In this document: one piece after another, positions 23,001 to 35,523 of the stretch | How positions within the stretch are numbered: position 1 is the first letter of the stretch | Layout of the letters: each line of letters begins with the position of its first letter | From: Lasiosphaeris hirsuta | Taxonomy: Eukaryota > Ascomycota > Sordariomycetes > Sordariales > Lasiosphaeriaceae | Length of the DNA: 64,000 nucleotides | Direction: 5' to 3' | Assembly: GCA_030549175.1 (NCBI GenBank) | Contig: JAUKUA010000001.1 | Span: forward strand, 5,270,001-5,334,000 | Translations under genes and position numbers: made by a program | Notes under the pieces: model-generated | What the model saw: the letters and a program-made list of their open reading frames with translations, nothing else | What the model was told of the DNA's origin: nothing | Database searches by the model: none

Positions 23001-23619
23001 CCACGCCGTCTCCACTTGTCGTTGTTGCTTCCCCCACTGCGTCCCCGCTGCCGGAGCCGACGTTTGAGCCGGCAATCATCGAGGAAAACTCGCGCATCAA
23101 CGCAGCTGATGCGGCGGAGGCCAAGGATGAATTTTCTCGCTTCGACCAAGGCCCGCTGACGGACCAACCCGCTTTCATTCCCGACGAGGGCGATGATGCC
23201 GAGGACGCGGTACCCCCTCCGATTGCCAGACACATGACCCGTTCTCCTCTCCCATCGCCCCTGGCCGATGAGGATGAGGCTGCTACGCCGCCTTCGGTTC
23301 CCCGCAAGGCTGCTGCTGACCCTCAGGATCGGTGGGCTCAAATTCGCAAGAACGCCGCTGAGCGAGCAGCTCAACGCACGAGCGGCCAGCCTGATGAGAA
23401 GGCAGCTGGACTCGGAAGGCCTGTTGAGGTGGATGATGACACGAGCGGCGAAGAGAGTAAGTAAACCACAGAAATGCTTTGCCCATACAGTCGATAAGTC
23501 AACTAACTAGTCTATTATTAGCCATTGAATCACGCGTGGCTCGCATCAAGGCCAGGGTTGCGGAGCTGACCAGTAACGCCGAAGGCATCAGCGGGCCATC
23601 GCCTCCTATCCGTCGTTAG
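20087..23619 (+). CDS. MSB1: Msb1/Mug8-domain morphogenesis protein
   Basis: Six exons (20087-20273, 20348-20502, 20553-20646, 20710-20938, 20998-23456, 23522-23619) join to 1073 residues. The fourth intron (20939-20997) starts with GC, in the strong context AG/GCAAGT; a GT donor nearby would run straight into a stop. Residues about 30-450 match the fungal Msb1p/Mug8 domain, a RhoGAP-like fold (V-V-K-W-C-W-S-R, H-G-K-T-N-G, L-S-R-M-A-A-W-W-A-F-E). The rest is low-complexity, Pro/Ser-rich, with a short basic coiled segment near 610-640. Yeast Msb1 links Cdc42/Rho1 and the formin at sites of polarised growth; a role in hyphal polarity is inferred. The long CT-rich leader fits a strongly transcribed fungal gene. 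Confidence 0.9.
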
Positions 23620-25078
23620 TTACGATGCCCATTCCTGGGAAGTTGTATCAGCCCGAGGCTTCATTGGCGTCGGCAGGGCAACTAACAGTCGCCCAAAATA
23701 CCAAATTGGACTAAACCAAATCAGGGGGGTTTTCCCTTCGCGCAACACTTCGGCTGGCTTTTTAGCTTTTTTTTCTTCTCTTATGCAGTGGGAAGGGTCC
23801 CGCCCCAGGTACCCAAGTGAAGGACAAATCTTCACAATCTGGCCTAGTAATAATCATCCTTCATTTTACCTCTTAATTCTGTCGACGCGCGCGAGATTAC
23901 GAGTTTTCCTTGCACACCTTTTTCTCCCTCTCCCGATGATACCACTAGAAAAGCTCTGCGGATGTTTTTAGCAAGCAAGCAATCGATGCAGATGGGGCAT
24001 CTTTCTCGCGATCGTTTTTTTCTTTTTTTTTCTTTTTGTATTCGTCTCTTTTTTTTGTTTGATATTCGCTGGGAGCAAGCCACGACGGAGTCTGTTCCGT
24101 TGTTGGCCTTTTACTTTCCGGCTGGGGTTGTTGCTGCCAGGAGGGGGAGAACAAAAATACTTGGTTGGATTCTCGCCGTATACCCAACTGGAGATTCCGA
24201 AACTTCCAAGACTGGGGTTTTTTTCCCTACATGGAGGAGGTCGCCAGGTATATGCGTGGGGTTCTGGCTGGTTCGCACACGGCCGGTGCTACCTCTAGTT
24301 ACATAGCGCTGGGGGTTTAGAGCTCGGAAATGCCAGATGGATTCTTTTTCTTACATCTTGGTGTCATGGTGCCTGTGTCATTTCGAGTTTGGGCCGCTCA
24401 GGTGTCTGTCTGTAATCAGTTCAACATATCTACAAGGAATGCCGGAAACATGGAGCATGAGCGGTTGGAAAGGGCTTGTCGGGGTATTGTCGTTTGTAAG
24501 CTCTGGTTCAAATAACAGTATAGTAATTCGGTATCGTCGAATCTACTTCGCCTCCCATGAAATAGTGACAGCAACCGTTCATCATCGAGACAGGGAAAGG
24601 TGCCAAGTCGAAGAAAGAGTAGGCCAATCTCGCTAGGCACACACCTAAATATAGTAGTACATATAATCAGCATAGCTGAGTGGTAACCCCTTGAAAATCT
24701 ACCCACCAAATATTACACTACAGCCAGTTCCCCGTCATAAATTACAAATTTCCTATCTTGATAAGCTTTATCTATGCCGCCGTGAATTCCTTGTCTTGCC
24801 CCCCATATAGTCAGCAGACAACAGGACGCCATTAAGCCAAGGAAAGCGAAAAGAGCTCTTGGACCAGAGAGGATGCCCGCGGGTGTCCACTGTATCTGTT
24901 GCCACCCACCCCTTCTATAAATCCCGTCGACCGTCCAGTCATCTCATCCATCCCAGAGCCAAGCAGAAACGGCAAGAAATAACGCCAAACATGCTAACCC
25001 GCCTACTGGACCAATAACCCAGGCGCCTCAAAAATACATGCAGTTGAGATGTTGCTGTAAAGACCACTCTCAGCTCCG
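23620..25078. other. Convergent intergenic region MSB1 / MTM1
   Basis: 3' flanks of two genes facing each other. T-rich tracts occur around 24015-24060. No supported coding frame, tRNA or repeat. Confidence 0.6.
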
Positions 25079-26533
25079 CTAAGCCTGGGCCGTCCGCTCG
25101 TGATCCCTCGCCAAAGCTCTCTCGTTGACCCCCCGAAAGGCGCGCTTGCCCACCTCGTAACTGCTGATCATGATGGCACATGCAGGTGCCACCTTGAGCG
25201 TCCTCGGGATCCACCCCTTGAACAAGCCTGCGGCACCCTCGGTCTTGAAAATGTGCCATAGCAGCCTAGCCATGCTCCGTTCCTCAGGCACCGCCGACGT
25301 AATACCGCTGACGGTAGTCTCACGGAAGACCTGCGTCCTCGTCTTGCCTACATCGAACGGCATCGTCGCAACACTTGCAAATGCACCCGACAGCGCACCG
25401 GCTACGAAGCTGTCGGTGAACGTCTCGGTGTGATTCTCCCGGCTCTGCGAGCGGCGTCGCGCGCGTGTACGCGCCCGGCCGCTATCGGTGGTTTCAGCTT
25501 CCAGGTCTAGCGTACGGCCACGGCTACGCTCACGCGCATCCGTCAGCTTGCCGCGGATCGTCTCGTACCCCCACCAGTACATGCCCGAGAAGGGCACGTC
25601 ACGCCACAGTGTCAGGGTCAGGCCGCGCCACAGAGAGCGATAGCCGTGAATACTGACCATGTCCGTGATGCCGGTGAATGTGTCTCGCAGGGGACGTGAT
25701 GAGCCTTGTGATGCCTGCAGCCGTGTGCGGAACAGCTCAATGGGGCTGACGGCCGTGGCAGCAAGAACACGGGCAGCCATGCCGGCAGCAAGTGGCGCGT
25801 ACGCTTCATGAACGGTGCGCGCAATCGGGCTGTTGGGATTGAAGCGCAGGGACTCATATCCGGTGAAGTAGATAATGTTGGCCGGGACAGCCATGAGCAG
25901 TGTCGGCGACAGGCCTCGCCAAAGGGTAGTGAAGCCCTCATTACGGGCGATCTTTCGCAGGCCATCGAAAGTCGAGTTGAAAGTGCGCTGTTGCGTCTGC
26001 TCGACGGCACACCCGGAACTGTGCGCCAGTGTGTTGCCGCGAAGGGTACCGGCGCCAGCGCTGATACGAGGGCCGGCTAAGCATATCTCTGAGTTGTTGT
26101 TCATGAAAAAGACCTCGCGGCAGCAGGCCGTTACCCCCAGGTTCATAGGCCGGAAGGCGTTCGGGGTGGAAACGGCGAGCTTCTGGAAATCTACGGGGTG
26201 AGGCTGCGAAACCCCCTGCGATTGCCATCGCACACGCACGACGTCGAGAGGTGTAGCTAGAGCGGCAAGGGGATGATAAGCTTGGGTTCGGCCGATGATA
26301 TGTTAACAGCGAGGGGAGAATGGGAGCCTACCTAGCAGACCCGTCAACAAGCTACCTGATGTTGCCGACATCATTTTCTGCGCAATCGTGATTTCGACAG
26401 GGTCGGTGGGAGCACCAATGTTATCGCTGGCAGGCAGCGAGCCCGACGGCAGGGCAAGGGAGGCATCACGGGCTAATCGGTCGTGGTTCTGGCCTTCTGA
26501 TGTTTGGGCGGCGCGCGTAACATGGGAAGCCAT
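25079..26533 (-). CDS. MTM1: Mitochondrial carrier, Mtm1/SLC25A39 type
   Basis: Exons 26533-26332 and 26256-25079 (GT-AG, phase 1) encode 459 residues. Three carrier repeats are visible through P-x-D/E-x-x-R/K signatures: T-P-L-D-V-V-R (69-75), S-P-I-E-L-F-R and M-P-F-D-V-G-K-T. The long first matrix loop with Cys at about 112, 113, 126 and 150 is characteristic of the Mtm1/SLC25A39-40 branch, where loop cysteines are implicated in iron-sulphur sensing. The family acts in the inner membrane; SLC25A39/40 import glutathione, and yeast Mtm1 affects Mn-superoxide dismutase metallation and iron-sulphur metabolism. A second long loop (R-R-R-S-Q-S) separates repeats two and three. I chose the ATG at 26533; upstream codons in frame lack an ATG. 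Confidence 0.88.
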
Positions 26534-28481
26534 CTCAGTGATGTCGTCAACGTCGTCAAATATCCAGTCCACACGGCCGTGTGGAGCTGGATTCACTGTA
26601 CTGCTGTACCCAGCTTGTAGCGAGAATTGATGGTCGCTGCTGTGCTTCGCAAAGGGAAATGACTAGGCTCTGCGTATGCAGCAGAATGGTTGACGTTGTT
26701 TGTGCCGCAGGGGCAAAAGTTAGATGCTTTGCAAGCGAATGTGCGAGGCCGGAGCTTTCTCTTGCTCAATTGCTTCGACGCATCATTCAAACTCTCTCAC
26801 AGGCGGAACATTCTCGATCAGACAAAAAATTATAAGTGGGCCCCTCAAACAGGGAATAACGGTGATAAGCTGTCGTTAGGCCGAGCCGAGTAGCTTGATT
26901 ACCTAACACCCTATCCATTCACGCCACCTTGGCCGTGCTTTGCCATTCAACATGATGTCACTTATCGCGTTATCAGTCCACCTTGCTTTTTCCATTCCCA
27001 CTTGGACACCAGCTCTCAGCCGCATCCACAATGACACAACCACGGATTCTTAGCGATGAAGATCAAAAAGGAGATACTCCACTACGGGATGAGAAACATG
27101 TGATATGACCCACACCTACATTGAACAGATAACCTTTCGTTCTGGAAGAGCACGCGCTACCAATTGCACCAGCAGACCGCCTTAATTGATGAAAGTTGGT
27201 AGCGTTTGCGTGGCTATGAGCTGAGCTTGGGGCGGTGATTGAGACGAGAGCTAGGATTAGGTAAGGTTGGCGAATACTACAGCATTCAGGGGTAACACAC
27301 TCCTTCAAACAAAATCTCGAATCCAATCAACCTGATAAACAGCTACACTATTCTCCTCTTTTCATGTCATTTCCCGTCGTCCCCCACAACTGCCGGCCCA
27401 ACACAAAAAGGCATTTCCCTTATCCCACCAGAGCCTCCTCCCAGATTAAAACAGCCACTGAGCCGCCCGTTGCCAGTCAAAACCCCAGCCAACTTATGGT
27501 TATATCCGCCTGCCCCGCAGCGACGACGTAAGCTTCATCGGATAAGATTCCGAGCTCCTCATTGTGAGAGCTTCTGGAACACCTACCGAACGAGGCGAGA
27601 CGACAAGGCGAGTCAACATCCATTGATTGAAAAGGCGGGGAAACATTGTACGGGTACGTATGCGCCTGCTTGGCACCCTCAAGTCGCTCAACCTACCGGT
27701 CTTCACACCCCAAAACTGCCATGTCGGTAGCTGAACAAGCATCCCCGCCATACGTCCTGTGTCCAGTACCAGTGCCGGTACCCATCGAGTCAGGCGAGTT
27801 GACAACTCAACTGCCTACCTTTGCTGGCTCCTGGACTGAGTGCTATTTGCCCTTTGCTACCCAAGATGCTCGCACACTCTCCTTGAGATTGCAAGCACTC
27901 TGCAAGAAAATGGCATCACTAGTTTGACTTATTCATATTGTTCGCAGATGAAACGCGAGTCTCGTTCAGCGCCTTTGTATGTTTATTCAACACTCTCTAC
28001 CTACGTGCCATGTCCAGCCAAATACCCAACCAACTGTTTTTTATCACTGTGTTGCTGCAACTCACAGTAAATCTTTGTATATGCAGTCCCACCGCTTCCG
28101 ACTTCCGCCCATTACGTGGCGCAAAATAAGGTATTCCTACACACCCAAGTACAACACACAACCATCATTTTGACAAGAAAATAATAACGGGGGGTTTTCT
28201 CCCACCTCGTCTGGCAGACCCAAAGTTCACACCAAGTTAATGCTCCACAAATGACAAAAGAAAGTATGATATGCAAGGCCATGCCCTGGTGTGTGTGATA
28301 ACCTCTCGAAATGTGAAATATGCAAATAGTATGTCGGACCTGCGACTGTCTTCTGCGTCTTTGAAGCACATCCAGCCCAATTAATGGGACGGATGTCAGG
28401 AGACCCTAGAACCGTTCCAAATAGGAATATCTGGCCATAAAAGAAATCCAGAGCGCCCCTCCTCCCCTCCCCTCACACGTC
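26534..28481. other. Intergenic, with tRNA-like fragment
   Basis: No supported protein gene. A sequence on the minus strand at about 27105-27182 has tRNA-like D- and T-arms but no matching acceptor stem. The remainder shows only short frames. Confidence 0.55.
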
Positions 28482-31400
28482 CTAGTGTAGTTTCTCTTTC
28501 AGATACACAACCGCGGCATAGCCAGCACAGCAGCTTGTGCTCATGTTGTGCTGGCACCACGGGCACTTCACCATCGTTGTAATGGCGCCCGAGATACCAA
28601 GCATGCGGTCCTCCACCACTGCATCCGGCTTTGCCATGCACTCATAGAGCTTTGACGGCATATCATGGTAGAACTTGCAGTTGCAGCATTCGACAAACAT
28701 CTTGGCAATGGGTGTCATACGAGCTTCTGCCACTGCGGCTGGGGGGCGAGTCGAGATGCCTGCTTGCAACTGCATATGTTTAGGGAGCGCAGAGAGAACT
28801 TGAGGCCGAGAAGTGCTGGACGATAGCGACTGCGAGGGATCGGATGCCGACCGCGCTGGCTGTTTAAGGATTGATACTGGCGTTGCTGTAGCCGGGCGAG
28901 TAGCTGCGACAGGCGGCGGCAATGGCATAGCCGGATATAGAGTTGATGTTTCTGTTGACGGCCTTGAAGGTGGAGTGGCAGCAGAGAACATTCGAGGCGA
29001 CCCGGGAACCCTGAGAGCAGGTTGGGACACGGGTGATAGCGTCCTGACTGATGTGTGGACCCCGGTTGAAGAAGCCGGCATATCGTTCGGACCGGGCGCA
29101 TGGGTTGCATTGATTGGTGCTTCGGCTGCTTCTGAGAAATCGCCATAATAGGGGTCGCTGATGTAGTCTGCGGAGGGGCTGAAAGTGGCAGAAAAAAGGG
29201 CTGAACCCGCATCAGGTGTCGTGCTTCGGCTCGCCAGGGCGGAAGTGCGACTGTTTGCAACCACTTGGCCATTCCAATTATGGGCGGCCTCTTCCGTGTC
29301 CGCTGCTTTCGCTTGCTTTTGGTGTTGCCTCTTCATCGTCCTTTCCCGCTTCTCACTCTTCTTTTCTGCGACTTCAACATAGTATGTATCGCCTAGCTGC
29401 CTGGCTTCTGTCCCATTTAGTACCTGCTGCTGCGGCTGCAGTTTTTCTTGGGGTGAAGCTAAGGAGCCGCCAGCAACCTGAGTCCGTTTCTTGGACCGGG
29501 GAGGCGGTTCAATAGGCACTACGAAGTTTGAAAGGGCGTTGATCGAAGACCTGGAACGGAGGGCCGTGTCGGACAGAGACTTGGATAGCCCCGGCTGTCG
29601 GCATGACGTGTCACTGGAATGGGATCCTTCTTGGGTGTTTGATTGTACCCCGTCAATGTTGTCCAAATTTGATAGCGAGGTCGTGAAAGATTGGGCGTCG
29701 CAATCGATCTCCAGTGGCAGTGCAGTCCTACTCCACCTGTCCTCGTCCACCATGCCAGTACTCTCATGGCTTTCCGATTTGCTAAGACGAGGGGTACTTG
29801 ATGTGCTGGAGCCACTGGAGCCCTCCAGTGACTGGCGGAGCGTCCCTTGGTCATCCTTGTTCAGTAAGGATCCGGCCGTGCCGCTTGTGGCCTCACCCAC
29901 AATGAAGGGCACATCTTTGGATGATTGTGGCCGAGACGTGTCAGGAGTAGTGACTGGCGAAGGGAGAGGCGACCCATCCTCGTAGGCAGAGGATGATGAC
30001 GACCCTTCGGATACACGGCTCCCGACTTGGGTTTCTACCTCGGTGGCTTTGACTCCGTTGGACGATGGCTGGGAAGTGAGTTCGCCTCGTGAAGTCGCTG
30101 TGTCGGGAGTTTCTGTCGCCGATACGACTAACACTGGTTCCGGGCTCGCTATAACCATGTCCATCGCAGCAGAAGCCGAAGCCTGGGGGTTCGTTCGACC
30201 ACGAAGCACAGCATAAGGCGGGAGCTCTGGAGGCAACTTGGAAGCACTTGGCGGGGGCATAGGCCCTCTAGAGATATTCAGAGCCGCCTTTGCTGCATCT
30301 CTGAGGCTGCGGCCTTTTTTGCCTTGGCTGCCAGGGGTGGAACCTGTGGTTGATGAATTGCTGGAGCTGACCAGGCTTTGAGCTGTGGTGGGCCGCTCAT
30401 CGTGAACATGGAATGGACGTGTCGACATGAGCAAACGCTCATCCGCAAGGGCATAACGACCAATCTCCTGGTTCCTCTGCAAAGAAGGGTCAAGGCCAGG
30501 CCCATATTGTGAGTGTTCCAGAAAATTGAAATAGTCGTGCTGGCCGTTATTCCTGTTCATCCCGGCGGAATCTTCCTTTGCTGCTGAAGTTACCCTCAGG
30601 CCCGCAAGCTTCATTGCAACAGACTTCGCTTCTTGCGTGAATGAGGATCGCCTCGTGTTCTGGGTGTGGCGAGAGCTGCTTCTCGTCGAAGAGGTAGGGA
30701 GGGTACCGTTATTGACCAATTGCTCATATGCGATTTCAGCTACAGAACGCTCTACGCTCTGTTCCCTCTGATATTTGACGTGCCCATCTCTGCTCCGTCC
30801 CCTGTCGGTCACTAGGGGAACCGCAAGCAGCTCCTGCGATCGATCAACAGGTAGTGGCCCTTCGGTATCTCCGTTATTCTTCCCATCCCGCCCTTTGAAA
30901 ATCCTCGACGCTCCCTGCAGTAAACTATTGCTTCGGCCATAAGTGGGAGCGGTCGAGTGCCGCAGCAGAGGAGTTCTTGAGGCGGAAGGCGGAAATACCT
31001 CCCGAGGAAATCTACTCTCTTGCTTCGCCGTGAGCGATTGAGCAGATGGGTATCCCATAGGTACCGAGCCATCCGGGGGAGGTGAGTGTGGGTTCTGTCT
31101 TTGATTGACACCATTGTCGTAGGATAGATGGGGAGGGAATGATGGGGATTGTTGGCCACGGACGGTAATATGAGGATTCAGTGTCCCGTCTCTCCCCCTC
31201 TCCAGCCCAGCATCACCGACAAACTGTCTAGCATCAGCATGGGAGTCGGACAAGACTTCGGCCACGGCCGGCTGGTACTGTCGGAACTGCTGGAGATCAT
31301 CTGCGGAAGCAGCCCTGTCGACATCATTTGCGTAGTTGTTGTGTTGCCCTTCTGGCACAAGATGCTGGCTGATGAGCATTGGATCCGACATCGAGCGGTC

Positions 31401-32251
31401 CATATTTGTCAGACCGCCAATTCTAGAGGTGTCCCTGGGGGTTGCTGGTGGTGGTGATTTGCTTAGCCTCGCGGCGTATCGCTTCTTTGCCGCTTTTGCT
31501 TCCTTCCCGGCCTGCTCCTTTTCTTTTCTCCGCCGCTCTGCCTCCTTTTTCTTTTCCTTTTTCCTTTGTCCATACCCCTCCCAGCTTGGGGATTGGCATA
31601 TGGATGACTGGTCAGACATCTCTGCGTCCTCCTCCTCGTCCGGCGCGATAAATTTAACTTGCTTGTGCAGTGGCTCTGCAGTGGCTCGTGCCTCTACCTC
31701 GTCTTCGCTAACCTTTCCGCTCCGTTTCTCAGTTTCTGCCTCTCGGGAACTCCCGCGGCGGACCTCGTCCTGTTGCTGCGGAATGGTAATTGATAAGGGC
31801 GGGAGAACGACACTCCGACGCACTGCCTTTAGCATCAGGTAATTCTGGTGCTGGGACGCTGAGTCGGCCCGGCGAACTTGGAGTGAAGAACGGTCCTCCT
31901 GTAGCTCAACTGGCGGCGGAGAGGACCGGGGGGTTGCTGGGGCACTTTGTAATCGCTCCATCTGTCGGAACACAAAGCAAGGTTAGGCATGGTACGCGAT
32001 GTGAGACATGAGCAAACAACAGTACACGGGCCACGCAGGCAAGCGGTCAGGGTGGATGGCGAGAGCTGAGAGCCGAGGGCGAGAGCCAGGTAGTGATGAA
32101 CGAGGGAATGACGCACCTTGTGCTTCTGCTCTAGATCTAGCATCCGCTGGAAGTTGGCCGTCCTCATGGCCGCCATCTTCCGCTCCATTTCCGCCACGGC
32201 GGACGGGGGGAGAGGCCCGATGCCATAGGGGGAGAACATGATGCTGTCCAT
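28482..32251 (-). CDS. Large low-complexity protein with C-terminal Cys cluster
   Basis: Exons 32251-32117 and 31961-28482 join in phase 0 (donor GTGCGT, acceptor CAG) to 1204 residues. I do not recognise a named family. The N-terminus (F-S-P-Y-G-I-G-P-L-P-P, then E-M-E-R-K-M-A-A-M) begins a predicted helix that continues into exon 2. A Glu/Lys-rich coiled segment (R-K-K-E-K-K-K-E-A-E-R-R-R) lies near residue 180. Most of the chain is Ser/Pro/Thr-rich and probably disordered. The last ~65 residues are compact, with C-C-N-C, Y-E-C, C-P-W-C-Q-H and S-C-C, which look like a zinc-binding module. It may be a scaffold or signalling adaptor; this is inference. The small first exon is supported by exact phase and splice sites. 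Confidence 0.8.
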
Positions 32252-35200
32252 GGCGACAAGCCGACGCACAGGGGCGACGGGGGAGGGTGGGGCTAGAGAG
32301 AAAGGAGAAGCCGTCGACACAGAAGCTCTCCCCGGGGAGAAGAAGAAGGCCCAGCTAAGTATGTCAAGTATATGTAGGGGGCCTGACGACAAGGCACAGA
32401 TGTATAGTGAAGGCCGTATTGCCGCACTCCGCACAACGTAATCAAGGCAGGTAGTATATGCCCTTTTCCTGGGCGATGCAAAAGCTTGGAGGTCCCACTG
32501 GCATGACCTGTCGCAAGTGAAGGGAGAAATGTTTGAAATCTGGCGCGCGTAGCCGCAGCTACTGGGTGAATGCGAGATGTCTGGGGTGGCGGGTAAAGTG
32601 CCTTGTCCCCAGTCTTCACCCGGTGGCGAGGGTATTTGCAGGGCGAGACAGCATCTCTCTGGGTCAAAGTCCCCATCCAGCGCCGCGGCTATTACAACAA
32701 GACGACATTAAACTGCCCGTGGGGAGATGTGGGCTGAACAACCACGACGGGGAGACGAGATGGAAGAAGGGTACCCGGCGGCGCCTGCCTACCCTGGACA
32801 GCTCTGGGAAGCTCTTGCCAGCTCCCGTCGGTCGTTGCCGCGGGTTGTTTTGGAGCACATCATCACCTCGTCACTGACAGCCTCTGTAGCCTCTGTAGCC
32901 TCTGTAGCCTCTGCGCACGTCGTCCCATCGTGCTTTCACGGCAGATCTCAGCGCCGCCACAGTAAACCGAGCGAGACACACAGCCCTGGCCCAGACCAGC
33001 GAGATAACTTCAAGTAGATTTAATCAGGCACAGCCAAGGAGACCAGCTGCAGGCGCCTAGAGGGCCACCGCACGACATTGCAGATATTGAGTGAACTTTT
33101 AGTCCACTCACCGCCTCAGCCTCCGAAGGCCTACCGAGCAATTCCCGGGATGACAGTCACGGCGCCCTGCAGCTTTGCGAGGGCGTGTTGTATCGGTCTC
33201 GGGCAAGCGGTGGGCTGAGGTGCTATTTTCCCACGCCAGTTTTCCCTGAGCCCGCTCCTTCGAGTGCAGCAGAACGGCGCGTCGAGAAGGGTGCCACGGC
33301 GCTGCCTATCCGTGGAAATATGGAAACACATGGGATGACATGGGACGCATGGGAAACCGGGAGCGGGAGCCAGATGGAGTGACAAACATTTCGCAGGACG
33401 TAGGTTGCCGGGCTCACCTGGGACAGTATGTACCTAGGTACCTGCCTAGGGCATGTTGGGGGCTTGCATCACTCGCAGTGAATTCCAGGCAGCGTGGCTT
33501 CCCTGACCTGTTGCTAGTAGTAGCGCTAGCCTCCGCTGGAGAAAGGGGCGGGGATGGTGGGTGTCGGCGGGGTGGGTCGAGGGACCCCAGTTCCTCAAGA
33601 CAAGTCCAAGGCAGCCAGCCCAAGACAGCCCAAGCAACCCAGGACACCCATATCGGGCCCAGCCTTGGCCTCGCTCTTACCTCCTACACAAGCTTTTTTC
33701 TCGCCGTCTTCTCTGCTGCATCGATCGCCAATGCCGAGCCTGCCCAGTACTCCTGTTTCGATCTGTGGCACGCTACTACGCCGCCCTCGATTCGCACCAC
33801 AACGACATCTCATATCTGACCCTATGTCCGGGCAGGAACATACTCGCTGCTGCAACGACTCCCCTGACTTTGCTGAATAAAAAAATTCCCCTCTCCTCTT
33901 CATCTACATACGCGCGTTCTAAGTGGGAAGGGAAGGGAAAATTGCAGTCTCCTTCCGTCGTGCACTCCGTCTGCTGTCATAGTTACACGGTGGTAACACC
34001 TGCACATGGGCTCGCAATTCACATATCCTAGACGAACCTGGAATGAGCACGACATCGGAACCGCGTTGTGTTTGAGGGAACAGCGGGCACGCCGGGCACG
34101 CCGGACGCGGTGTTCCTGAACTACTGCGGTTCTAGAAAAAATATGCCACTTTGGCGAGATTGAAATATGCAGTCACACTGCGTGTTTATAGAAGACAGCA
34201 GGGTGTCGCCGCATCTGGGCCCTCTCGCGCCTTTCCCCGCCATCATGGCGCATTCCGAACGGTGGGAATTTCTCCCCGATGTTGCCTTGCTGCAGGTAAA
34301 AGCTGTATTCTCTTCCTCGCACCCTGCCTTAGCTCAAGGGACGCCTTGCAGTTTTCCTGGAGATGATCCCTGACGACAAGAATCTAAACCGCGGCGCCAC
34401 GCGGCCATCTCCACGGCTCCATCAATCGAATATTTTCCTAGCCAGGGGCTTGCACGGCATTTTGACGAGGCTACGACCTCAGTTCTGCAGTCAACTTTCG
34501 GGAACAATATCAAACTATACCCCGATGGACGATGAGTGCTTCCGCAAGGCTTCTGTGGGGTCTTGGGTGCTGCTCAAGCCCTCATGTCCTATGCCGGACC
34601 GTCCCTGAGCTAGCCAAGGCCCGAGTTTTTCTTGTTTGGGGCTCGCTTCTCAGGGGGTCAGCCGGTCATCGATGGCAGGCTGTGACAGCAAGGAGAGAAT
34701 TTTGAGCTCGGTTCTGTCCTCGCCCCGTGAGATGCGCAGCAAAGGCACGCCTCGCTTGGCTTTCCTGGTCGACACAGGCCCGACGATATTATCCAGTATC
34801 TTTTACCAGAAGGCGGGCACTAATTCCCCGCTGCAACCAGCTTCCTGGCCCCCGGAAAGGAGAGCCCGTCCGCTGCAGTATATTGGCATTACGCGTTCGT
34901 CTTTGGGACACACTTTGTTCCCGCCCCGAGCTCTGCTCTCGGTTGGACGCCTCCTGCTCTCCGCTCGGCCTCTGGTCTGAGCATGAGGCCCCCAGTCCCG
35001 ACCATCATTGGCTCGCCCGCATGCATCGGCCCCCATGGGGGAAACCCTTGTTACTATTTCCGGCTCCTATGGGCAACTTAATATCAACGGCACACCGGCA
35101 GTCGGCAAGCTTACAAGAAAAACAAGCGTAATACTTTTGCCTGTTTTCCAACCTGCCGAGACTACCCCAGGCTTCTACTGCCCAGCGCCATTACCTAGCT

Positions 35201-35523
35201 CGCGAGCTAGAATCCGCTGCAACAGGTATTCCATGTCTGTGGTACCAATCGCCACGCTGTGTGCTCTTCAATTGCTCAACCCAGTGGCCACGGTTTGTTA
35301 AATAAATGACATAGAAGAGTACAGCTACAATGCCAGGGACATGTGCAGTTATCTGACCTGGTTGGGATTTTCCCGGAAGTATGGCATCATAACCCTCCCG
35401 ATCCACCTCGCCGGCCACGTTTTTCTCGGCAGATTCATGATCGTCAAAACGAGAGCCAGGTTCAGAGTGCCGTCAAGGCAGAATCAGTTGTTGTCAGCGG
35501 TGGTACGGGTGAACCCGTGAAGT
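32252..35523. other. 3.3 kb without a supported gene
   Basis: Many short overlapping frames, none with motifs or consistent splicing. It contains a 9-bp minisatellite at 32880-32913 and several GGTACC-rich short palindromes around 33427. The part next to 32252 is the promoter of the large low-complexity protein gene. Confidence 0.6.
32880..32913 (+). repeat. 9-bp minisatellite, unit GCCTCTGTA x3.8
   Basis: Three perfect units and a partial fourth (GCCTCTG). The unit length equals that at 17834, and the sequences share CCTCTG. Confidence 0.9.

Noticed and set aside
22760..23374. 204-codon minus-strand frame inside MSB1
   Set aside because: Shadow of the MSB1 coding exon; the plus-strand frame carries conserved sequence and exact splice phases.
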